64,000 bases of DNA. Source: Elusimicrobia bacterium RIFOXYA2_FULL_47_53. Lineage in GTDB: Bacteria; Elusimicrobiota; Endomicrobiia; Endomicrobiales; XYA2-FULL-47-53. The position numbers and the translations under genes were made by a program. Of the stretch, positions 34,169 to 46,100 are shown piece after piece (positions within the stretch are counted from its first letter, which is position 1; each line of letters opens with the position of its first letter). Where the stretch lies: assembly GCA_001800315.1 (NCBI GenBank), contig MGVE01000017.1:1-64000 (forward strand), read 5' to 3'. The notes beneath the pieces were generated by a model. That model worked only from the letters and a program-made list of their open reading frames with translations. It was not told where the DNA came from and searched no databases.

Positions 34169-37100
34169 AAACAACTAACTTTTCGTCGGAGAGCCTTCTG
34201 CGAATGCCGCTTGGCATTCTGTGGAAAATGCTTTTTTCGTGGATAAGAAAAAACGCGAAAAAAATTACCGCGGTAAATGTAATTATGGTTTTTTTGTCGT
34301 TTGAAATGATGTGGGTCAGCGGCTACGCGAGCACCATTAAGGAAATTCAGGACAAAAAAGTCTCCGAGCAGGCATTGGGCCGATGGGATAAGAAAGTTGA
34401 ATTTAACGGTAAGTCAATTACTTACGCGCCAAACGGCGCGGCCAAGTCCGTAAAAGATAATAAGACGGGAATGACAGAGGATTTCATGGAAACTGACGGC
34501 AAGGTTTCCGTGATAATTAGCGATGCTCAGGGCAATGTATTATCTCAGAAAGAAATGTCTAAACAGGATTTTGTTAATTATTTTAAGGCGCTGACATCGG
34601 GCGATTCTTCCAAACCCGATAAAGACGCCTCAAATGTTCAGTATGGAAAAGTTAAGGTAGAAGATAAATCAGCAAAGAAGTCCGATGGCCAGTATAATCT
34701 GGACAGCGGCGTTAAACAGGCGGGAACCGCGAAATCAAATGTCGGCGGGCAGGTGGATCTGGCGGCGCTTGCCGCTCAGTCGTGGCAGAAGGAATATTCC
34801 GCGGCCAGCCTTTCCGGGAAAAAACAGATGGTGGAACAGGTTGGTATAACCGAGGCGGAAGCTCAGAATTTCTCTCGTGAGACCGCCAAAAAAGTTCAGG
34901 CTCACCTCGGTTTTACCGATAAGAAACAGGATGAAAGCGGCATAACGATAAAAGGCCTCGCTGATGTGCCCGAACAGATAGGCAGGTATGTAAATAAGGC
35001 GCTCGCGGGCATGGTTAATGTCGTAAAGAGCCTCGTTAAAGGAAAAGAGGGAAAAGAAGTTGAAGTCAGTATCGCGGATATCCAGGGCGCAGCGGAGAAA
35101 TACGGCATCCGCCTTAAGAGTTCCAGAGGGACGGTCACTGACCTGAAAGGTGTTGTCGCGGACGGGCCGGCGATAGCTCATTTGAACACCGGCGGCAAGA
35201 CGGGAACTTTCGTTGTTGTTAAAAGCATTGACGATGACAACGCTGCGATAATAAATTCGGATGGCAGTGAGTCAACCATTTCGGTTCAAGATTTTGAGGC
35301 CTCCTGGTCAGGGAAAATGATGTCGCAGAAATCTGACGGTCCGGAACTGGTAATAAGCGAGAAAAAAGAAACAAAAGGCAGGTTCTATAGTGAATTTTTC
35401 AGTTCAATAGGCAAGGTTTTCGGCGGCAGATCTGGTGATTTGAAAAACGCTGTCCGCGGTTCTCCTTCCGACACAGAGCCCGTGGTAGCTGGCGCTGTCG
35501 GCGGACAGATTTCAGAGGGAACGAAAACTGGACAGGTGTCGGATCTGAAAGGCAAACCAGGACAAGTCCAATCCTCAGCAAACGACCAGAGTGTAGTAGG
35601 TCAGACCATCAGTCAGATTGAAAAATTTCTCAACGATTTTGTTAATGCCAGCCCTGCCGAAAAAGCCAAAATGGCTGCCTCTCTTGGAGTTCCTGTCAGC
35701 CAGCTTGCCAATATAACCGCGGAAACTGCCTCAAAAATAATTGATTATCTTAAATCTCAGGGTGAGGGTATACTCAACTGCGCTGTGCAGTCGCTGTTCA
35801 ATCTCTTTGATTCTTCCGGGAAAAGCTACAGCAAGAGCGATGTGGCCGCAAAAGCGATTCTCGTTGATATTATAACAGGAAATGTTACAAAACAGGCGGA
35901 GCAGGGCGGTCCGTTGCGCCTGAGTATGAATGCCATACAGAAGACGGCCGGAGCGTACGGCGTTGACATGACCGGCTACAGTACGGATATGGCAGGACTC
36001 AAAGACGCGGTTGCCAATGGCCGCGGAGCGGTTGCATACATCAATACCCCCGATGGACAGGGCCATTTCGTTGTTGTCACAGGCGCGAAAGACGGGATGA
36101 TCACCTACACCGATGCTGACGGCAAGAGCTACACGGTCAGCGAGTCGGATTTTCAGTCAAAGTGGTCCGGCCAGGTGCTTTCCCAGGAAAAGGTAAAGAG
36201 CCCGAATGCCGTAGAGCTTGGGTTCTCGGCGCTGAAACAAACTATGGGCGCTTCTATGCCTCCATCAAATACTTATCCCACAGGCGCAGGCGAGTCAACT
36301 CCGGATCCCGATGCCTCAGCCTCGGCCCCGGCTCCTGACGAGGAATCTGGTGATAGTGACAGAGGTGATGGAAGGTCGGGGATTTATGGATTTGGTGGCG
36401 ACGATGATTCCGCCGCAAGAGCTGCTGAGGAAGCCAGGAAGGCAGCTGAAGATGCGAGAAAGGCCGCTGAGGAAGCTCAACGGAAGGCCGAGGAGGCCCG
36501 TAAAAAGGCTGAAGAAGCGCGCAAAGCAGCTGTTGATAGAGAAGAGCAGAAAGCGCTTGATAAGGCTGCCGATGAAGCGGAAAGGGCCGCCAAAGAAGCA
36601 ATTAGAAAAGCAGATGAGCTGGCTAAGATTGCTGATAAAACAAAAACATCCGCTGAAAGAAAATCTGTTGAGTCTGTTGCGAATTCGCAGCCGTCCGTCG
36701 GTGCCGATTCTCAGGATACGGCTGATGTCTCAGTAACAGGTAAGATGGTAAGAAGCGCTGAAAATGCCGCGGTTGCTCCCCAGCAGGCTCGCGGGACAAT
36801 GTCGGACATAATTAAAAAATCATTCGGTTTAAGCGGTACTGAGGATAAGGGCGAGTCAAATGCGCGTTCAAATATTACCGGTGAGACTGCAGATACGGCT
36901 TCCGGACTTCAGGATATAGCTAATCTAAGAACTTCCGTGGGGGCTGTGCCGTCTGACGAAGTGCCGTCTGCGGCATCTAGAGTAGTTGGTCCCAGATCAA
37001 TAGGAACAGAATCCTCGGATCAGGAGGAAACAGTTGATTCAGGGCGCAGCGCCATACAGGAAGGTTTGAGGAATGTTTTTGGGGATATTCCCGCACCTGT

Positions 37101-40100
37101 TGAAAGCGCGGTTTCCGCTTTAGAGGGAACTTTTAATGTTAGAAGCATTTTGGGTAGTTATCGTAAAGATGTCTCCGGAGATGAAAGCGATTCAAGCGGA
37201 AGTTCTTCGCAGTATGACTCGGTGTCAGGAAAAACCGCCATTCAGACAGCAGGATTAGGTAATTCCGGTTCCTCTCCCGTTGGTAGACAAGTTAGGAGCG
37301 AAGCTTCTGCCGGATTGTCGGAATCGGAATATGATAGTGGATATAGCGGCAGAAGAGTTCTTTCAAGGACGGATGAGTCAGATATGTCCTACGGCCGCCG
37401 GATAGTTGACAGTTCCAGCGGCGATGAATCCTTTACTATGGCTATGGCCGGTTTTGGCGCCAAAAGATTTGGCGCTCAGGATGAATTATCCGAAGAGGAT
37501 CAGGCTCTTGCTGAAGAGTCTGAAAAAATGGTTGACGATATTGAAACCAAACTGAAAAACTATCAGAAAGCAAGCGCTAAGGAAAAAGCAAAGATAGCCG
37601 AAGAGCTGGGTGTAAAGCCTGAAGATCTGATGAATTTGACGGATCTGGAGATAAAAAGAATTGTTCATAATCTCAGGTCTATGGGCGGCGATCTGGCGAG
37701 AAATTATCAAAAAGCTAAGGATGAAAATACTTCCGGAAGTTTTTCGCTTGATGCTTTGCAAAACAGGGGATTTGATACTTCTCGTACAACGGCTGAAAAA
37801 ACCAATGATTTATTCAAAGATATTATAACCGGCAAGGGTGTCAGGAACTCTTCGGAAAACAAAGATGGTCAAAATGAACCGCAATTTGATGAGTTTGGCG
37901 GCGCTTCTTATCAGTCTGCGGGCATGCGCGGGCAGAGTGACGGCTACAACAAAAGTGTTTATGGTAGCGGGACCACTCTTCAGGAGTTGGGTGCCCGCGG
38001 CGCGAGTGCGCTGAATGATTTATTCCACCAGGGTTATAGTCTTTTTGAGGCCGCCGGGATGCTTGCCCAGGCAAAAGAGTTTTCTAAACTGCCTCAGGAA
38101 GTGCAGGACCAGTATAATCAGGCAGCTGATAAGATGACCGATGAAATTGAAGAATGGTTATACGATTTTGAATCTGCCGATGCTGCCGGTAAAGAGAAAA
38201 TGGCCAAAAAATTCGGCCTTACGGTTGACGAGGTAAAAAACCTTACAGCTGATGGAATAGATCAGTTTGTTGGAATGCTCAGGATGCAGCGCGGCATGGC
38301 GCTGGCATTTAGTCCGGGCCTGAATAAACTATTTTCAGCTTTGCAGGGAAACGGCAAGAAATTTGACATGGCAAAGGTCGCCGGAGAGGCATTTTTGACC
38401 AATTTCCTTGTCGGCGGTTCGCGGGCATCAATTAAGAATGAGTCAAACGATGTGACAGGTGAAAATTATTCTACGAGAATTCCGCCCAGCCTCACCCTTG
38501 ACCTGTACAGCGTGCGCAAAGTAGCAGCAAAATATGGCGTTGAAATGGGTATGGCATACAGGACCGATCTGCAGGGGCTTAAAGACGCCCTGGCCAACGG
38601 AACGGAGGTGGAAGTATACTGGTCACAGTATGGAAATAATAACCTTGTCAAACTAATAGCGATAGATGGCGGACAGGTAGCTTTCATGACTGAGAGCGGC
38701 CAGGTTATGAATATTCCGGAAAAAGACTTCATATATAACTGGAAAGACGGCCTGGTTTTTACAAATGAGGAAATAACCAGAGGAGTAGCTGTCAGTGAAA
38801 CTGAACTGAAGGGCCTTGGAATAAATAACTTTTCAGGAATCAAAAAAGAAAAAAGCAAAAAGGGTTTCCTTGGCGCAATAATAGGAGTTGTGGCCATTGT
38901 GGCCATGGTAGTAATATCCATATATTGCCCTCCTGCTGGTGCCGCTATAGGTACAGCTGCGGCCGGTGCGGGTACCGGTACGGCAGCTGCCGTAGGAACA
39001 ACTGCTGCAATTGGAACATCATTGACTGCGACAGGTGTGGGTATGATGTCAGCCGGCGCGGCCATGATAGGTACGGGTATAGGAGCAACGATTGCAGGAG
39101 TAGGTATGGTTGCTGCCGGTGCTGTTGTTGCCGCAGCTGGTGCCATTGCCACAGCTGCTGCAGCGATAGGTGCGGCATTTTCCGCTGCTGGAGCTGCTGT
39201 CAGTAGCGCCATGGGACTTACTGGCGTCGCAGGTTCATTTGTTTCTGGATTTGTCTCAGGCGCTCTCTCGTCAATGGCCATGAGTATGGGTACTCAGCTG
39301 ATAATGACCGGCTCAATAGATTTCGGCCAGGTTTTAAAATCAGGGCTAACTGGCGGTTTGACGGCAGGCATAATGCAGGGAATAAATGCAGGATTTGATG
39401 TGGCCATGGGCAACCCAATAGGATCAGCTGGTGGTGGCCTTTCAGGATTTGTAGAGAATTCGTTGGGTTTTGGAAGTTCTGCCGGCGGTTTTGCAAGTAA
39501 TTTGATGCAGGGCGCAATAAGCGCGACGGTGGATTATGGTATAAATGGTGGAAATTTTGTTGATAAACTTTCAAATCTAGGAATGAGTATCGGTAGCGGA
39601 TTATTGGGTTTTGCTTCGGAAACATTAGGACTGGGTAAGGTATTTAATAATATTGGGGCGTTGGCAGGTGAAATAGTTTCCAATGCGGTTAAAGGAGCTG
39701 TAGGAGCGTTGGTAGATTATGCCATAAACGGCGGCAATCTTGCTGAAAGCCTTACCAGGTCAATTGTCGGGTCAGCAATGAATGGCTTGGTTGGAGTAAA
39801 TGGCTTAGGGCTTACTGGACAGCCCGCAAGCTCATTTATGGGAGATTTCTTTGGTACTGCTATCGTGAACTTTGTCACTGATACCGTTACAGCTTTGGTA
39901 AGCGGGAATGAATACGATTTTATGGACACTCTAACAAATAGCTTGTTGTCCGGATTTACAACAGCTACGACCAATTATGTGCTGGAGAAGCTATTTACTG
40001 AGAACGAAATTAAATTTGCGGATAAATATGGCTTTATTAATGACCCCACGAGAACAGCTGACTACGCATCTGTATCGTTTGTTATGTCAGCTTTATCAAG

Positions 40101-43100
40101 TTTGACGGGTATAGCGGTAAAAAGCGCTCTCGGAATAAAAATCCAGGATGGCGCAATCAATAGCGCCATTGCGGCAGCTTTTGAATCAGCCTTTAAGCCC
40201 TATTTGATTGGTATGTATAACAGAGGTGAGGCAGCTGTTTTGAGCGCTCAGGCAAGAGCAAATGGCTGGGGAGATAAAGACAGCGGCTTCTATATGGCTC
40301 CCCAGGATGACATAGAATTATTGCGTGACATTGACGGCAATATTAATATTATTAACGGTACCGCTCGGTACGGTTATGAAGATGGTGTGCATTATAATGT
40401 TTCTTATAAAGAAGGTAATTATTCTGAAATCCGTGTTAATGATAAAGAGAAGGGTATTGTTAACGAATTGGCTGTCACAGGCCCTCAGAATGGCCTTGCT
40501 CAGGGTATTCTTGGCATTGATCCCCAAGGCATAATTAAGGGCAAAATGGTATTTGGACAGATTTACTATTGGAATGGTGGAACCGGAGTTGGCAGACTTT
40601 CTGATTCAAGCCTTTTTAAGGATGGCAAGTATTCTTACACCCTGGGTGACGGCAGGCTGGGCGTTGATATTACTCAAGAGCAGGGTAAATATGTACTGAA
40701 CTTTAGTGTTGATAATGCTGCGGTGGATATGTATGGTTCATCAATCGCGGGCACTGTTTTTACTTCGGATAACAAAAAAGAAGTCTATGTTCTTGATAAG
40801 AACGGCGAGCTTGTTGATGTAAAGGCAGGTGGTGTAACAAAAATGTCGGTAGGCGATGTTACCGTGGAATTTGGTTTTGATGATCGCGGCTATTTTAAAG
40901 GCGATATAGTTTCCAAAACAACTTTCACGAATATTGATGGGGTTACTAATACCTATACCCTGGACAGAGCGCTTATGCAGAAGGGTAAGACCACGATTTA
41001 TTCTGCCAAGGGAGAAGATGGTAAGTCGTATCTCCTGGAATTTAATGCCGATTTTGAGCTTGTGATTAAAGATGTTTTAAAAGTAAATCAGTCTTCTGCT
41101 AAAAATGGTGTTAAAGATGTTATAGAAGTGGATAAGAATACCGGCGAGATTACAGACAGTTATCAGATGTTGTTAAAACAGCAGGATATGAGCGAAGCGA
41201 CGAAGGCGATGTTCGGAAATAAATCCGAATTAAGAATAACGAGTTCGTTGATGAAAAATTTTGATGAAACGGCGGAGTCAAGTAAGTTCGCTTTCGTAAA
41301 AGGCGCTGATGGAAAAGAGTATGTGGTCGGATTGGATGATGAAAATAATATCAAAGATATTTTGACGGGCGAAGTGGCAAATAAAAATGGTGATTGTTTA
41401 ATAACTTATAGTTCTGATGAAAACGGTGTTTTGGAAAGCACAAAAACTCGGCTGATGAATAGTGACACGCTTAACCTTGAGGATAACGAGCGTGATGCCC
41501 TTTTTGGGGATAAAGACTTAATTGATGTGACAACGCAAAAAACTGGTAGTGGCAAAGATCTTAAGATGTATGGCGAGATAAAAGACAAAGAAGGTAATGT
41601 TATTTATGTTTTGGATTTTGGGAGTGATTATGTGGTTGACGGGCTTCTCAGGAATAACACTACTCTTAATAACGGTATTCAGAAGATAAATTATACTTTT
41701 GACAGCAGTGGAAAAGTTAATAAGAGCGAGACTTGGACTGTCGCCGGTTCCGATTACGACGCCGATCAACTGAAGTTTACGGAAAATGCCGACGGGCGGA
41801 GCGTTGTTCAGGCAAGAGACAAGGATGGCAAAATTAAAGCCATTGATTATGTAGATTATAAGGATGGGGAGTATCTTGATGGAGGGGCAATAGACAAGGA
41901 CGATGAGTTTGTGCAATATAGGGGTGAAAATGGTACGGCATTATATGCTTCTTGGGACGGCAAGTCCGAGCTTCTTTCAAGTTTTGGCGATGGCAGAAAG
42001 ACAGCAGAGCTGGTAATAGGCGGGAAAACATTAAAAGTTGAGATAACTAAAGACGGAAAAGGTTTGCGTCTTACTGACGGGCCTGCAAAGATTGGCCTTC
42101 CCGGCGGCAAAGACCTGGTGATTGATGAGGTAATTAAATTAGATACCGAGAGAGGAGACCTTACCTGCACCGGCAAGTTGAATGTCGGAGCAGGCGAATC
42201 GGCTGAATTTGACAAGGAACATGTTTTTGCTGAGAAAAATTCTCAGGGTGGGGATCCGGGTCCGGATAAGTCGAAAACTAAGGCCAATACTGAAGTAGGA
42301 CTGCAAATAGACAAAGATGGAAAAGTAACTATAACCGGTGAAAAAGGCGAATCATCGCTTGATGTCAGTTTCAGTTTTGAAGCTGCCCTTGGCGGTACGG
42401 ACAGTATTGAAAGAAATATGCGCCTTGAAGGTTTTGCAAAAGGGACGCAGATTAACTTTAGATCTGATTATAGCGCCTCTGTTTCAGGCACCGGCTATAA
42501 CAGCCTGCTCGTGACTGCCGGATCTTCAATAGTCATTCAGAGAGAAGGCGGCATAATGCAGAACCTTGACGGCCTTGCTAAAGGTTCGTATATCGTAAAG
42601 GGTGTAAACGCGGATGGCGCTAAAGTGACACACGAGGAGCGCGCCGCGTCATCTGTCGGGCAAATCAAGTCAATTGATACAATTCAAAAAGGTTCCCAGA
42701 CTACGACAGTTGAAACAAAAATTGGAAGTGTTGAAAACGGGAAAGTAACGGATTATACCTATACTTACAATGGGGTTGCTTCTTCTGAAGACGCTCAGTT
42801 AGATGGTGATAGAGGAACACTTATTGTTTTTGAAGACATGGGTGGTGTTATTTTAGGCAGGGATGCTAATGGCATAACTACGCTTTCAGGAATTGTTATG
42901 TCCGGCACCCTGAAGTCTGGTGTAGTTGATGGGAGAGATTACGCGTATTCATTTAATATTTCAGGGCATAAAGGGGATTATCGGCTTGACACACAACTTT
43001 TTGTTGGCGGTGTGCCTTACAATCCGGTTGACCTGATTTCCAGGCAGGGTAATGTGTCGCGTAGTTTGTATTTTGGCGGCAAGGAAGGTAAATACTCCGC

Positions 43101-46100
43101 GCTTGCAATAGATTTTAAAGATGGCGATATCGTTGGTATTCATGGTGTCCAGTTAACTGGGAATAATCAGGAAGTTGAGCTGGGTAACGGTAAATCGGCA
43201 ATATTCTTCAGGAACGCAGATGAAGTTCTGACTTACCAGGGGAGTTATGATACAGGAAGAATAAGTGAGAAAAATGGAGACATATATGTGTCCGATTCTA
43301 TATTGAAATCCTTTGGTGTTAATAACAGTATGAATATTAAAGGAGATTTAATATTTAGAAATAACGGGACAATGAGCTCGGAATATAAAGAACTCTACAA
43401 AGGTAAAGAACTTGTAGGTAATCTTGAAAACAAGGGCAATGGTTTATATGCTGTCATCCCTCCTAATGGAAGCGATAAGATAGACCCAATCGCAGTTAAG
43501 GCCAAGGACGGCAAGGGCGGCTGGACGGATGCCGATTTTGAAATATCCAGCCTCCAGTTTAGCAATGATGGAACAACTACCGCCATGGGAAGGCTATTGC
43601 TTGATTCCGGTGAAAGTGTTGGCGGAGCAAAACTAAGTGAAACTCTTGGAGGGGAAGGTGGGAGCGCCCCGGAGAATAAGCTTGGCAAGCCTGATTATTT
43701 CTTAACAATAGATGGTGATACGATAACAAATACTGGCGCGAATGAGGTTGGATTCAGCGTTTCAGTGTCTATGGATCAGCTTGCTAACGGTCAGATAACA
43801 GAAATGACAGTAACTGGTTTTGATACTTCAACCCAAGTCACGGTTTTGAAAGCTCAGCTTAATTATTCAAGGCCGCTTGGAAATGGACTTACAGCTACAG
43901 GCACAGTCACTATTCAGAATAAAATATTTAGTATTTCCCGGCCTGGTGGTTTGATGGCAAACTGGGATACAATGGAAAATGTCCAGGGTAAAAATGGTGC
44001 GGCGTTTGAAGCGGTTTCAATAATTGATTCCAAGGGAAATATCGTTAAAGATGAAAAAGGTAACTTGGCTCAGGGTGTAAGAGTATTTGGCGACAAAGGC
44101 AAGGTGGAGCAGAGTGGAATAGCCAATATTCAGCTCCAGGGTAGCTGGATTGATACTTCAACGGCTGAGTTTGCTACAAGGACAGTATACCAGGACTTCG
44201 GCGCCGGAGTTGTTGATGTGCTTGCGGGTTCAGTAAAGGTGCTGTTTGAGGATTCTACTGAATCCGGTTGGAATAAAATATTTAGTGGCGTTGCTCAGAT
44301 GTATGGTGGTGGTTTGGGTGTCATTTCTGATATTTATGCTACAGCAAGTAATTTAGTGAAGCTTATTCCGGCATCGACACGAGTTGAAGCGGAAGAATAT
44401 TTAATGAATAACAGTATCCTCGCCCAAGGAGCAGTTAGCTTATATAATGCATCTTCAGAGCTTGTTCAGTCTGTATTGGGGTATGTGACTGATTCTGGTG
44501 TAGATAAAAATAAAGCGATAGACAATATTAAAAATAATCCAATAATTATTGGTTTTGAAAATGCAATGTCGGGATTAGCTTCTTTTGCAAATAAAACTTA
44601 TGATTTCTTGGTCGCCGTCGGTTCCGTTACTACAGGTCTGATAATTAAGGCTGTAACTTGGATCCCAAATGCAATAATGGGTATAAAGGCTGGTGATTAC
44701 AGCGATGATTTTGCAATTAAAAATAACAGCTGGACTAAGTTTGGTGATGAGATGGAAGCCTGGGGTTTAAGTACTTTGACGGGCAAACAATATGCCTCAG
44801 GTAAGGATTTGACATATTCTGATGCTTTTATCGTAGGCGCAAAGATTGGTGCAACACTTGCCGTTGGGACAAAATTATTGACTGCCGCAAAATCCATATT
44901 TGGTGTCAGTTTTAAATCAATTGTTACCGATGCTGTAAATGCTGGTGTAATAACTACGGCGGCAAATATGGGTACTAATGTTGTTTTGGGTAAGCCGATA
45001 ACCGCTGAGAATATTACATCTTCATTCTTGTCAGGAGTACTTATGGGCGGAGGGTTGTCATTAGGTTTAAGAGGTATAGGCGCTGCTCTGGGTACATCAA
45101 GCTTTATTGCAAATAGGGTTGCCGGTGGTAAATTGTTTGGTCAGATAGCAACTTTTGAAAAGACTTACCTTGCAGGTATGGATTGGTTGGGTATGTCGGC
45201 GATCAATGGTACTATCCGCGTGGTTAATGCAGTAGATGCATGGGCTGCCACCGTTGCTAAAGGAGTTATGACCGCGGCTTCAAGCGGAACGGCTATGATA
45301 ACCTATGGAGGCGTCTGGAATTTCGCAAAAGTCGCTCCGATTTTTGGTGTCGTTGAGACTGTTGGCGGCCTAACCTGGGATATGGTAGTCAAGGGTAAGG
45401 ATGTAAATGAGAGCATTGAATCAAGGGGTGGGATCTATGCCATGGCAACAAGAATAGTAACTCAGCCGTTTGAGTTTGCAAAAATGGCCCTCTGGCTTCA
45501 GCCTATGATGGGGGTTGCCCAAGCGACTGATAAAGTTGTAAAGGCATTGCTTGGAGAAGGGCGTTTTGGCCAGACAATGAGAGTTCTCTCTGGCGAGCAT
45601 AGCGCGAGCAATCTTATTAGAAGCGGAAAAGTGCTTTTTGACTACTCCGGTAAAATTAATGTGGAAGCTTTAATCGCGAGAAATCTTGAAAGACAGGCGG
45701 CTAAGCATGGGTTGGCTGCACAGTTTGATAGCGCAATATTTATTTCCGGAACGCTTTCAGCAAGCGCTTCAATAGGTACACTGATAGGCTCAACGGTTTT
45801 TGGTAAAGATAATAGCGCTATAAATCCTCTGACCGGTATGACCGAGGCTCAGGAATGGGGGCAGTCATTTGCTTTCTGGTCTCTGTTGTTCCTGCCTCGT
45901 TCTACCGTTACGGGGGTTAAACTTTCCAAAGCTCTTGGAGTTGAGAATGCTAACAAGTTGCTGAGTGGGTCTGCGGCAGGTGATGTTAAGATTAAAGACA
46001 TACTTACCGGCGACATTCCTGCTTTTGGAGAAATGCCTGTCGCGAAGGCTCGGGAGTATATAGCTAATGAGTTTCTTGGAAAAAGGTTTGAGGTCGGTTC

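Noticed and set aside
38466-39281. 271-codon Ala/Pro-rich minus-strand frame
   Set aside because: It is a composition shadow of the Gly/Ala-rich block of giant protein 1.
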